64,000 nucleotides of DNA from contig CALNZC010000094.1 in the NCBI GenBank assembly GCA_942490895.1, positions 1 to 64,000 of the forward strand, read 5' to 3'. The stretch is from JAGNXB01 sp942490895 (GTDB lineage Bacteria > Bacteroidota > Bacteroidia > Chitinophagales > Saprospiraceae). Within the stretch, counting starts at the first letter, position 1. Each line of letters starts with the position of its first letter. A model generated the notes under the pieces. The model was not told where the DNA came from and ran no database searches. It saw only the letters and a program-made list of their open reading frames with translations. The position numbers were made by a program, and so were the translations under genes. Positions 29,759 through 38,714 of the stretch are shown piece by piece.

Positions 29759-31060
29759 ATGCCCAGTAAGACATATGCGTTTAAACAGACCGTCAATTGC
29801 ATTGCTTTGAACCACCAACAATATACATTCTCATTAAGGTTTAAAGCCCCTGATCTTGAACTGGAATATTGGACGCAAAAAAACGACCTGCTTCAAAGAG
29901 ATTTAAAGAACGGACTCATACAGTCCATAGTGCTCTGGTCACTTGCCGGTCTTGCCTTTTATTATACAGACCCCGAAGCATATACCACCTTAGCAATTGT
30001 AATGGCTGCAACGACCATTCCAATATTCATTTCAATGCTTCTGTTGCTACAAAAAAAGCGCTTCAAATTGCAGACCCACGCATTTGCTGTAGCCTCAAAC
30101 ATGATCGCCGCAGCTTTGATCCTCTATATCGGATTTGTCATTCCGAATAAACTCTATCCCGTCCTGGTGGCCATCATTTTTGTCATTTTTTTCGGGGTGT
30201 ATATGTACAAATTCACCAAGATAGCCACAATGGCCATTGTCATTTCCTATTGCCTTTCTTATCTATTGCTTATTCTAACCTATTCGAAGTTCGAGGCTAT
30301 TGACCTGACAGTTGCAGTGCTGTATTGTTTTTTTATTCCCATTTTTGCCATCACTGCATCCCATGCCTCTGAAAAGAAGGAAAGAGAATTATTTGTTTAC
30401 CAAAAATTAATCAGCATAGAAAGAGATCGTTCAGACCAATTACTTCTGAACATCCTACCCGCGGAAATCGCAAAAAGGCTAAAAGATGGCGAGCGAATAA
30501 TAGCAGACAATTACAATCAAGTCACTGTTCTCTTTGCTGACATAGTGGGTTTTACACGTTTAGCAAATAAAATGCCTCCTGAAAAGTTGGTCCACCTGCT
30601 CAATCATATCTTCTCAGTAATTGACACATCCGCAAAAGCGTTACACGTTGAAAAGATCAAAACAATCGGCGATGCATATATGGTCGTCGGCGGACTGAAT
30701 ACCCGTGATTCCGGGGTCGCTAGCATAGCAAAACTTGCACTTGAAATTCAAGATTTCTTTAATACGGATCCACTTATTCATCAATTTGACCTGAAAGTTC
30801 GAATAGGCTTTCACACAGGTTCGGTAACAGGAGGCGTCATTGGCCTTACAAAATTTACATTTGATCTTTGGGGAGATACGGTCAACATTGCAAGCAGGAT
30901 GGAATCACATGGTGAACCTGGAAAAATTCATATTTCTAAAGAAAGCAAAAGCCTGCTTGAAGGATCGTTTACTTTTACAGAACGACCAGCTATTCAAATA
31001 AAAGGAAAAGGAAACATGAACACCTATTTCCTAATTCCACGTGCAGATGACAATGCCTGA
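29759..31060 (+). CDS. Membrane-bound class III adenylate cyclase
   Basis: The N-terminal half has six predicted membrane helices (LIQSIVLWSLAGLAFYY to YCFFIPIFAITA), a signalling helix (RSDQLLLNILPAEIAKRLKD) and a C-terminal class III cyclase domain. Metal-binding aspartates are in VTVLFADIVGFTRLANK and TIGDAYMVVGG; the purine-selecting lysine in EKIKTIGD and aspartate in FDLWGDTVNIASRM point to ATP rather than GTP, and the arginine of NIASRM is in place. The protein therefore probably makes cAMP. The N-terminal 30 residues before the first helix are unlike known relatives. It follows the receiver gene by 210 bases, so it may be the output of the phosphorelay or independently expressed. Confidence 0.88.
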   Translation: MPSKTYAFKQTVNCIALNHQQYTFSLRFKAPDLELEYWTQKNDLLQRDLKNGLIQSIVLWSLAGLAFYYTDPEAYTTLAIVMAATTIPIFISMLLLLQKKRFKLQTHAFAVASNMIAAALILYIGFVIPNKLYPVLVAIIFVIFFGVYMYKFTKIATMAIVISYCLSYLLLILTYSKFEAIDLTVAVLYCFFIPIFAITASHASEKKERELFVYQKLISIERDRSDQLLLNILPAEIAKRLKDGERIIADNYNQVTVLFADIVGFTRLANKMPPEKLVHLLNHIFSVIDTSAKALHVEKIKTIGDAYMVVGGLNTRDSGVASIAKLALEIQDFFNTDPLIHQFDLKVRIGFHTGSVTGGVIGLTKFTFDLWGDTVNIASRMESHGEPGKIHISKESKSLLEGSFTFTERPAIQIKGKGNMNTYFLIPRADDNA

Positions 31061-31128
31061 GCCATAGTAGAACGCTGACTTAGCCTTGATCGTTACTCAC
31101 CAAATTGTTACGAGTATAACTAGAAAAT

Positions 31129-31635
31129 ATGCCTCCGTTCATCCTCTTGTCCTTCATGCTTTTAGCATCCATTACTTCATGTACGAGGAGCAACCAAGTT
31201 GAATTGCGTGAATTGGCCGGGATCGTCAACCAACTGAAGACTGATGAAAACCACAAACTTCTGTCTTCACTTAAACCGTCCGAAAAAGAATTGAGGCTGA
31301 TCTTCGAAGACGGCGAATCCGTCGATAAAGCCATCGCCTATTCCCAAAGAAGGTGGTCGGACATGAGTAAAGTGTCCGAAAATAGCATGAAACCGCTGAC
31401 TGAAGATGCCGAACTGACCATCTTATCCGTGTCGAAGACGGAACTCCTTTTGGGAAAAACGAATGGGTTACCTGAGGCCTATCTGAACATACCAGACCAT
31501 CTGATCGATGGGACCACATTATACGCTATGCAGTATCTGAATGAGGATGGATCCGAACAGAAAATGAGATCCGCCTTCTTCAAAGCCGCCGATCGCTGGG
31601 TGATCGTCCCGTTAGCCTATGAAGCATTTGAATAA
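31129..31635 (+). CDS. Lipoprotein of unknown function
   Basis: A 168-residue protein with lipoprotein signal (FMLLASITSCTRS). It has no recognised domain; the mature part is charged and probably alpha/beta (LELRELAGIVNQLK-like start, then MRSAFFKAADRWVIVPLAYE at the end). The start could lie at the first ATG given. It follows the cyclase gene by 70 bases on the same strand. Confidence 0.55.
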   Translation: MPPFILLSFMLLASITSCTRSNQVELRELAGIVNQLKTDENHKLLSSLKPSEKELRLIFEDGESVDKAIAYSQRRWSDMSKVSENSMKPLTEDAELTILSVSKTELLLGKTNGLPEAYLNIPDHLIDGTTLYAMQYLNEDGSEQKMRSAFFKAADRWVIVPLAYEAFE

Positions 31636-31783
31636 ACCAATTGCAAAACACAAGGCATTCAAACGACCCATTATACTGGCCCGTTAACACACCTATACTT
31701 AACAATCACCCGCCACCTCTACACCATTCAGCTTTCGTCCAACCTTCCGCGTTGGTACTTCATACCCGCATCATACACGCATC

Positions 31784-31858
31784 GGTAGTACATCCCATGT
31801 ACATACCTGGTACATCCCCCGTACATCTATAGTACACTCCTCGTACTCTAATGGTACA
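31784..31858. repeat. Array of phased GTAC-containing 11-bp repeats, copy 2
   Basis: GTAC at 31788, 31799, 31810, 31821, 31832, 31843 and 31854, exactly 11 bp apart, nearly base-identical to the array at 13545-13611 including the flank GCATCATACACGCATCGG before it and CTGATAACGCA-like sequence after it. It is followed, 100 bases on, by a 9-bp tandem repeat (GGAGTTAAG, 31961-31989) and then a decayed recombinase tail. Confidence 0.85.
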
Positions 31859-32090
31859 CTGATAACGCATTGGTAACGCTCTAAAACGAGGGTACACTAC
31901 CTCCAAACAGCCTCAGTCCAGACAGAGATCAACTGAAGATCAGATAGTAAAAAGAGTAAAGGAGTTAAGGAGTTAAGGCGTTAAGGAGGTGCAACTAAAT
32001 GGAACATTTTGCATTTCTAATAACTATGATACGTTACACTCCGAAATACACCTCTCTCAAATAGCCATGTTTGCCTGGTATAGATACTCG

Positions 32091-32257
32091 CTTGACCCAG
32101 GAACTTCTAAGCCATAAAGACATCAGGAAACCGTTGATCGACACCCCAGTCACCCATGGAGTAGATCAAAAGCCTTCTGGGTCAGATATCGTCAGGAGGC
32201 GAAACGCGGGGAAAAAGGAACGATGGATACAGGAAAGCGACGGTTACAAGAAGGTTG
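32091..32257 (+). pseudogene. Tyrosine recombinase 3' end, heavily decayed (remnant C)
   Basis: LTQELLSHKDIRKPLID aligns with the QELLGHKDIKTTLIY segment of remnants A and B, and GGATACAGGAAAGCGACGGTTACAAG aligns with their closing sequence. The nucleophile tyrosine has become Asp (LID) and the rest is scrambled. It lies about 235 bases downstream of GTAC array copy 2, the same order as at 13.5-13.9 kb. Confidence 0.6.
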
Positions 32258-32480
32258 TACACAATCAAAGAAACATCAAAATAAATGAGATCATTCCTGA
32301 TTCTACTACTTTCTACAACACTCCCTGAAAAATAATTTTGGGAATTGGAGACAGTCTTCTAAACCAACTTTTAAAATTGGTGTTACAGATAGAGCGATTA
32401 ATTGCGTACCACTTAATTAATTGAATGTGATTATATTCTTTAACTTTTAACAAATGAAATAGTCGAACACCATACTAAAA

Positions 32481-32487
32481 GTTAGGC
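32481..32487 (+). other. GTTAGGC core, possible cassette recombination site
   Basis: The heptamer fits the GTTRRRY core at which integron cassettes are joined, and lies 20 bases before the start of an AT-rich gene, where such a core would sit. No complete attC palindrome was confirmed on either side; a heptamer alone can occur by chance. Confidence 0.25.
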
Positions 32488-32507
32488 AAATCACTAAAAC
32501 CAAATAT

Positions 32508-33254
32508 ATGAACAGAATTAAAATTTTATCTATAGCTCTTACGGCTATGGTTATAGTGGCTTGTAATAATCAGCCAGACCAAAAAACAACTGCAAATCCA
32601 GCAGAGGTGGAAGAAAAAGTAAAACCACTCGTTCAAGAGGTTTTAACCCAAGAGCAGAGAGACGCCTTATCACCTGATGAGGTTATCAAGTCATTTAAAG
32701 AGGGAAATGAACGCTTTGTAAACAACTACTTAACTGCAAGAGATCATTCTGCTCAAGTGAGAAAAAGTGCATCAGGACAATTTCCTAAAGCAGTTGTACT
32801 ATCCTGTCTTGATAGCAGAGTGCCCGTAGAAGATGTTTTTGACAGAGGAATTGGAGATATTTTCGTTGGTCGAGTAGCAGGAAATTTCGTGAATGAGGAC
32901 TTGCTAGGAAGTATGGAGTTTGGTTGCAAAGTTGCGGGTTCAAAACTGATATTAGTTTTAGGTCACGAACATTGCGGAGCGGTTAAAGCTGCCATTGATG
33001 ATGTAAAATTGGGCAACATTACTGCAATGCTTACGAAAATTCGTCCTGCAGTAGATAAAGTCGCATATGAAGGTGACCGAACTTCAAAAAATGAGGAGTT
33101 TGTTGCTAAGGTTTGTGAAAGTAATGTTCTGAATACAATCGAGCAGATAAGAGCCAATAGTCCGATTCTAAAAGAAATGGAGGATACTGGACAGATCAAA
33201 ATAGTTGGCGGAGTGTATGATATGGACTCAGGTATTGTGACATTCCTAGAATAA
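32508..33254 (+). CDS. Beta-class carbonic anhydrase, lipoprotein
   Basis: A zinc enzyme converting CO2 and water to bicarbonate. Residues CLDSRVP (Cys and the Asp-Arg dyad) and GHEHCGAV (His and Cys) give the beta-class zinc site. Unlike most relatives it begins with a lipoprotein signal (LTAMVIVACNNQ), so it would be anchored in the periplasm or on the outer membrane. A 60-residue linker and helix (EVLTQEQRDALSPDEVIKSF) precedes the catalytic fold. It is AT-rich and sits behind recombinase remnant C and the GTTAGGC core, so it may be a passenger gene. A hairpin follows it. Confidence 0.9.
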   Translation: MNRIKILSIALTAMVIVACNNQPDQKTTANPAEVEEKVKPLVQEVLTQEQRDALSPDEVIKSFKEGNERFVNNYLTARDHSAQVRKSASGQFPKAVVLSCLDSRVPVEDVFDRGIGDIFVGRVAGNFVNEDLLGSMEFGCKVAGSKLILVLGHEHCGAVKAAIDDVKLGNITAMLTKIRPAVDKVAYEGDRTSKNEEFVAKVCESNVLNTIEQIRANSPILKEMEDTGQIKIVGGVYDMDSGIVTFLE

Positions 33255-33278
33255 AAATACTGAGTACAACAATGTATG

Positions 33279-33324
33279 AAAGCAATTGCGGTTCTTGTGT
33301 TAACTTGAACCGTTTTTGCTTTTA
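33279..33324 (+). terminator. Terminator-like hairpin after the carbonic anhydrase gene
   Basis: CGGTTC and GAACCG form the inner stem, AAAGCAA and TTTTTGCTTT the outer one, with T-rich 3' end. It overlaps the conserved ACAACAATGTAT motif at its 5' side. Confidence 0.55.
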
Positions 33325-33412
33325 ATGAAGTATCCCATCATCCAAAAGAAGGTACTTCTATTAAATCCGTTACTGATCCTAATAACCGTTGTAAAAGCAA
33401 AAAATCAAACCA

Positions 33413-33943
33413 ATGATCTACCTCATCATTACAATCATTCTGGCCTCTTCAATGGCACCCCCCGTAATCTATGACTTTAACAAGAATTCAAATGTTGAAG
33501 ATTGGGTCATCGTTGATGATGTTGTGATGGGAGGAATGTCATCAGGTAATATCCAGTTAAATACTGAAGGTCACGGTGTTTTCACTGGTGCAGTATCCCT
33601 GGAGAACAATGGTGGATTCTCTTCTGTACGCTATACGTTCGATAAAACACCGATCAAGGAGTCTGCAAAAATTGTCCTTCACGTCAAGGGAGATGGCAAA
33701 AACTATCAATTCAGAATAAAATCCAATGCAAGGGATTACTATTCCTATATAACCACGTTTTCGACAACAAACGAATGGCAAAAAGTAGAAATTCTTCTAG
33801 AAGACATGGTTCCTTCTTTCCGAGGCAGAAAATTGGACCAACCAAACTTTTCAAAGGACCATATTGAAGAAATAGCTTTTTTGATCAGCAATAAAAAGCA
33901 GGAAAACTTCAAGCTCCTGATCGATAAAATAGAACTGAAGTAA
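33413..33943 (+). CDS. CIA30 family protein
   Basis: A 176-residue beta-sandwich protein of the CIA30 family (named after a complex I assembly factor), recognised by VIYDFNKNSNVEDWVIVDD, DDVVMGGMSSGNIQL, LENNGGFSSVRYTF and a C-terminal FKLLIDKIEL. A short hydrophobic N terminus (IITIILASSM) may be a signal peptide. Bacterial members are common in Bacteroidetes with no established role. Its AT content resembles that of the carbonic anhydrase gene before it. Confidence 0.8.
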   Translation: MIYLIITIILASSMAPPVIYDFNKNSNVEDWVIVDDVVMGGMSSGNIQLNTEGHGVFTGAVSLENNGGFSSVRYTFDKTPIKESAKIVLHVKGDGKNYQFRIKSNARDYYSYITTFSTTNEWQKVEILLEDMVPSFRGRKLDQPNFSKDHIEEIAFLISNKKQENFKLLIDKIELK

Positions 33944-34205
33944 ATTTGATGAATCAAGTATTAAGGACTGCATCCAACCGCTAAAAGGCACGATTATAGA
34001 ATTCTGTAACCCACTCATCCAGAATAGGAGTTTTGCCCCCTCGGATTTACATGGATCCCAATGAGCACTGTTTCTCATCCCATGCCCTTGAACCTCCAAA
34101 TCCCATCGCCCTCCTGCCGAGATGCACAGGGGCGTCGTGAGGCTTTTCTGCATCTTCGAATTTTTTCTACTTTTAGAGGCACTTCAATTGACGACAAGCC
34201 TCCCG

Positions 34206-37200
34206 ATGACGAACCCCTTCACACGCCCAATCACCCTGTGCCTTTCTCTCGCCCTTGCCCTGTTCCTTCTCGGCATGCTGGTTCCCACCCAGATCATCCT
34301 GGCCCAGGGACCTCCCGGCTATACCCTGTGTGCGTCAGAAGGTGAGTCCTTTACACTGCCCTCCCTGAGCCATGTCGCCTATGGCGCCAACAATTCCTTT
34401 GCCTACCTCTACAATCAGACCGGCACCATCACTTTCAACAACACCACCTTTGGTGACCCCGCTCCCGGCGTCGTCAAATCCGGATACTACAAACTCGCCA
34501 GCAGCGAGGGGAATGCTGCCCTGCTCAAAATGGCCCTGCAGCAGCTCTTGGATCATTGCGCCGGCACTACCCTGCTCAACGGCCAGGAGATCAACGATCT
34601 CAGCGATTCTATCCAACTCAACCTGTTTGCCATCGCCGATACCAGCGCCCTCATCCTCCAGGCCTTCGATCTCATCACCTGCTACGAGACCCTGAACGGA
34701 CCTTTTTTCCTTAATCCAGCCACCCAGGGCGGTTTCACCAATGACTTCAAAGCTCTGGACGGAAAAGAACTGGACCGGGCCGTATTTGTCGTCCAACAGG
34801 GCGTGTTCGACCATGTCTATACCCCGGTGAATGTGGCCAAGTACACCGCCCTCCTCACCAACTATCGATATCAAACCGCCGACTACTTTCCAGGCCTGTG
34901 CTCCAGCCCGACCGACTCATCAGCCACCTATACTGCTACCATCAACGCCTCCCTGCCTACCGAATATGGCACCGGCACCGCCTTCTCCGCCTCCCCCGCC
35001 CGGCGACCCACCGGCTACTATCTGGCACCGGGAAGTATCGGTACGGTGCAGGTCCCTGCAGCCCTGGTCGATAAGGGCTACAAGATCCTGGTCGGTGCCC
35101 ATTCGGTCAACCGGTCCGCCCACAATCCGGTCAGGCGATTCTTCCGGGTCACCAACAGCTTCCCCATCGACGACACCCTCACACAGATCGTCAATCCATT
35201 CGGGGGCGGGATCTATATCATCACCCCATATGAAGCCGAAGAAGGCCTGGTGGACATCCAGCTGACCAACGTGGTGCCCGCACCCTATTTCGCCGCAAAC
35301 AGCACCGGCAAAACCTCCCTTCAGGACTGGCAGGAGAGCCAACGAAACCACCTGGCTCCCTGGGCCGACTTTGCATCCGACAAATACATGATGCAAGTCC
35401 CCACCAGTTGGATCTACAACTATGACGATCCTGTGACCCTGATGCAGGACTGGGACGATCGCATGGATGTCGTATCCAAATTGCTGGGCTATCCGCTGAT
35501 GCCCAACAATATCAACCTGTATCTGCAAGTCGACGTGGGCATCCAGTATATCGGCTATTACGGCATCGGCAATCCTCAGGTTAACAATATCTACAATCCC
35601 GAGACCGTCGAAAATGGGAATAAGAACCACTGGCTCCTGCGCCCGGGTGACAGCTTCTGGGAAACGGAATTCCATGAAATGGGGCACGCCCAGCTGTTCA
35701 GCAAATTCCCCGGGGAGACGGAAGCGGCCGTCAATGTACCGGCAGCAGCCCTCTTCAACCGCCTGTACGGTATGGACATCGACACGGCCCTGGGCCGCTC
35801 TTTCGGCAATGCACCCTACCGCACCCGCGACCAGTCGGCCCTCAACTGGATGGTCACCCCCAATTTCCGGGCGGGCAACCCCATGAATATTTCCAATACC
35901 ACCAAGGATGAGGTGCGCTACCAGCAACGCGGCTATGCCAAATACATCGAAATGGCCGCCCTCTTCGGCTGGGAGGCCATCGATTCATTTTACACCAAAG
36001 AGCAACTGGATTTTATCACTGGGGTGCCCGGCGACGGTCTTCCGAATGTAGACAGCCGGATTCTGCGATTTTCAAAAACCACCGGAACGGATGTGCGCCC
36101 GCTCATCCATTTCTGGGGAGTACACCCACAAAACCAGACCGTATTGGCAGATGCCATCGAAGCAGAGGGCTTGCTGCCTTCCAAGCTGATCTGTGATCGG
36201 CTGGTGCATTACAAATCCATCATTCCGTTGAACAATGCCGAATTCGAAGCGCATGCCAAGGCCTTCTTCGGCGGCTCCGTGCCTTCTGGTGGCGATCCAG
36301 ACTATGGTTCCGGCTGGTACAATCTCTGGCTGCCCCAGTATGATGAAACCCATGGTGCACTCGCCCAGCAGGCCATGCAGGACATTATCGATCTGTACTT
36401 CCCCGGTGGCTGTCCGACCGAAGTAGTCACGCCTGCCGTCTCGGTCAACAGCACCACCATCTGCGCCGGGGAGTCCACCACGTTGACGGCCACAGGAGCG
36501 ATGTATTATGAATGGAGCAATGGAGCGACCGGTGCCACCATCACGGTGAGTCCGGATACGACGACCACTTATTCCGTCATCGGAAAAACCGCCGGCATCA
36601 ACTCTGCACCTGCCCTCTCCCAGGTGACCGTCATTCCCATCCCGCAGGTAACCGTGGACGAGGTGACTATTTGTGAAGGCCAGTCGGTCACACTGATCGC
36701 CAGTGGCGCTGACAGTTATTTGTGGGACAATGGAAAAACAACGGATACCCTGCTAGTCAACCCGACCATGACCACATCCTATTCCGTGGTGGGCAGTATC
36801 GCTGGTTGCGAATCAGATCCTACACCTGTCGTGGTGACCGTCCTCCCCCTGCCCACTGTTACCATCACCGAGTCCCAGCAAGGGCCGTTTACCATACTGG
36901 ACGCAACGGGGCAGAACGTGAATTATTTATGGTCGACAGGAGCATTCACGCCCACCATTCAGGTGGATACCTCCGGAACGTATTCTGTCACCGTTACGGA
37001 TCCATTTGGATGCACAGCTTCGGACAGCATTACAATAACGATCACGTCCACTGCCGACCTGGAAGATGGGCTATCCATTCTGATCGCCCCCAATCCGGTA
37101 CAGGACGTCCTGCGCATCATCTGTACTGGACGAGCAACTACTTCTGTGCGACTGATCGACCAACTGGGTCGTGTTGTTCTCGTGGATAATACATTCGTTC

Positions 37201-37307
37201 CCGATGGAGCCACCCGAACGGTAAACATGTCTTTGATACCAGCTGGGATCTACTATGTGCAGATCAATGGGAAGGAGTTTGTGAGGATGGAGCGGGTGGT
37301 GAAGTAA
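34206..37307 (+). CDS. Secreted M60-like metallopeptidase with Ig-like repeats and T9SS C-terminal domain
   Basis: The ATG at 34206 gives a signal peptide (LCLSLALALFLLGMLV, then ILAQ); the frame extends upstream to 34122 but that part is not signal-like. Residues about 180-700 resemble the peptidase M60/enhancin group, with ETEFHEMGHAQLFSKFPGET (HExxH at residue 490 and a downstream glutamate) and a jelly-roll-like front part (YYLAPGSIGTVQVPAALVD). M60 proteases typically cut O-glycosylated mucin-like proteins. Three Ig-like repeats follow (TTICAGESTTLTATGAMYYE and two more), and a T9SS sorting domain (IAPNPVQDVLRIICTG to MERVVK) ends the protein. No neighbouring partner is apparent. Confidence 0.75.
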   Translation: MTNPFTRPITLCLSLALALFLLGMLVPTQIILAQGPPGYTLCASEGESFTLPSLSHVAYGANNSFAYLYNQTGTITFNNTTFGDPAPGVVKSGYYKLASSEGNAALLKMALQQLLDHCAGTTLLNGQEINDLSDSIQLNLFAIADTSALILQAFDLITCYETLNGPFFLNPATQGGFTNDFKALDGKELDRAVFVVQQGVFDHVYTPVNVAKYTALLTNYRYQTADYFPGLCSSPTDSSATYTATINASLPTEYGTGTAFSASPARRPTGYYLAPGSIGTVQVPAALVDKGYKILVGAHSVNRSAHNPVRRFFRVTNSFPIDDTLTQIVNPFGGGIYIITPYEAEEGLVDIQLTNVVPAPYFAANSTGKTSLQDWQESQRNHLAPWADFASDKYMMQVPTSWIYNYDDPVTLMQDWDDRMDVVSKLLGYPLMPNNINLYLQVDVGIQYIGYYGIGNPQVNNIYNPETVENGNKNHWLLRPGDSFWETEFHEMGHAQLFSKFPGETEAAVNVPAAALFNRLYGMDIDTALGRSFGNAPYRTRDQSALNWMVTPNFRAGNPMNISNTTKDEVRYQQRGYAKYIEMAALFGWEAIDSFYTKEQLDFITGVPGDGLPNVDSRILRFSKTTGTDVRPLIHFWGVHPQNQTVLADAIEAEGLLPSKLICDRLVHYKSIIPLNNAEFEAHAKAFFGGSVPSGGDPDYGSGWYNLWLPQYDETHGALAQQAMQDIIDLYFPGGCPTEVVTPAVSVNSTTICAGESTTLTATGAMYYEWSNGATGATITVSPDTTTTYSVIGKTAGINSAPALSQVTVIPIPQVTVDEVTICEGQSVTLIASGADSYLWDNGKTTDTLLVNPTMTTSYSVVGSIAGCESDPTPVVVTVLPLPTVTITESQQGPFTILDATGQNVNYLWSTGAFTPTIQVDTSGTYSVTVTDPFGCTASDSITITITSTADLEDGLSILIAPNPVQDVLRIICTGRATTSVRLIDQLGRVVLVDNTFVPDGATRTVNMSLIPAGIYYVQINGKEFVRMERVVK

Positions 37308-37434
37308 GACAATTCTACTGTTCGAATTTTCTGGTGATACACGTGTTCAGTTGTACTCAGGTAAGAAAACAACACACAGGATGTTGAATGGCATATTTCA
37401 ATAGCCATGGTATAATGTGTATATTTCGATGAAG

Positions 37435-37596
37435 AAAAGAATTGACTCCGGAATTTCCAGAGCAATGAACATCTTGTCTGAGCGGACAGACCTTCAAATC
37501 ATCAACAAGACCATGCACCAGAAGCATACGCCTTCCGTTCATGACTTCATTGACATGAAGGACTATTACAGAAACTTATCGGATATAAATAAATAG
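37435..37596 (+). pseudogene. Possible recombinase-tail remnant D
   Basis: The frame ends DMKDYYRNLSDINK with TAG at 37594-37596. The DNA ending ATTACAGAAACTTATCGGATATAAATAAATAG parallels the ends of remnants A and B (TTCAGGGAAGTAGCGGATATAAGTAAGTAG). The upstream part no longer resembles a recombinase. A passenger gene starts three bases after the stop. The assignment rests on the 3' end alone. Confidence 0.4.
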
Positions 37597-37599
37597 ATC

Positions 37600-38115
37600 A
37601 TGAAGAAGAAACTCATCATATTTGGAATTCCCATTCTTCTCATACTTACAGTGATCATTATGGATAATACAAGGAGCACTATCTGGTATCAAGAATCGAC
37701 TACAATTGACTGTACTTTGGAGGATGTCAACAGATCATTGAATGATCTTGGTGAGCATTATACGAAACTCATCAATGGGTATCCGGGTATGACAACGGTT
37801 GAACTGATTGACCAGGGGCGGGACCATGTGACTATAAAGACAAATGAAGGCACTATGAAAAGAACCAACATTTCTGTCAATTCAACTGAAGGTAAAATCG
37901 TCGTGGAGTTTGATGAAGAATATTTAACGAGCATGGTCACATCCAATTCTCATTTTACTGAGACTTTTCAGGAGAAAGACGGCAACACCGAACTCAACAT
38001 CCAGATCAGCAATATGGTCGCTCCTGGTTTTCTGGGGTTCTTTCTACGCAATTTCGGGAGTAAGAATATTGGCAGTGGATTTCTAAATTCATATAAGAAC
38101 ATGCTCGAAGAATAG
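37600..38115 (+). CDS. SRPBCC-fold membrane-anchored protein
   Basis: A 171-residue protein with an N-terminal hydrophobic anchor (LIIFGIPILLILTVIIM) and a START/SRPBCC-like body (STTIDCTLEDVNRSLNDLGE, VELIDQGRDHVTIKTNEGTM, ELNIQISNMVAPGFLGFFLR and a C-terminal helix). Proteins of this fold bind small hydrophobic ligands; none can be named. It directly follows remnant D. Confidence 0.6.
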   Translation: MKKKLIIFGIPILLILTVIIMDNTRSTIWYQESTTIDCTLEDVNRSLNDLGEHYTKLINGYPGMTTVELIDQGRDHVTIKTNEGTMKRTNISVNSTEGKIVVEFDEEYLTSMVTSNSHFTETFQEKDGNTELNIQISNMVAPGFLGFFLRNFGSKNIGSGFLNSYKNMLEE

Positions 38116-38714
38116 TGAATGACAGCAACACCTTTTCGCGATGTTCATCAAGCCTCAGCTCATGACCAAGCCGTTCAACCCCAACCCTCACATTAAATAG
38201 GAGAGCCACCCCCGATTCTTCGGGACAAACTTGTCCATCGCATCGCCCGGGATTAGACCTCAGAGATTTTCCGTCTCTGGGAGAGGAAACCGATCCGAAT
38301 ACCCTATACATTTGAACGCCCATATAGGCGTCTTCCCCCCTGTTTTCAGTGCCGGACCGGTATCAGCTGGCCACTCCAGCCCACAGGTCTTCCCTCCCTC
38401 TTCCAGCCTGCTGGCAGTTGGTTCGTAGCTGCCTTGTTCATCCATGCTCCCTAATGAGTCAAGTACCTCCCAAATGCAGAAGAGCTATATTGGTCAGCCA
38501 TTTGCCATTCGAGATGCACCCCATGTCCGCAACGACCATACATCCCGTCTACCGTACGGCAGATGTACAAACCGTTCAGACGATGAGCGAAAGGACAGTG
38601 ACGGAAGAGAGGAAGGCCCTCAAAAGCAATGGCTTCAAGACCGAAAGATGACCTGAATCAGCCTTCACATAAGTGAATTGAAAAACGGACAAACACTATA
38701 AAAACCAAATAAAC
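38116..38714. other. 600-bp gap without a supported gene
   Basis: Contains a small hairpin (CAGAGATTTTCCGTCTCTG, 38259-38277) and C/T-rich stretches with CTTCCCTCCC-like runs. Short frames here have no family resemblance. The leader just before the transporter start is AT-rich. Confidence 0.35.

Noticed and set aside
34122..34205. Earlier start of the M60-like protein
   Set aside because: The ATG at 34206 gives a proper signal peptide; the extension would bury it.
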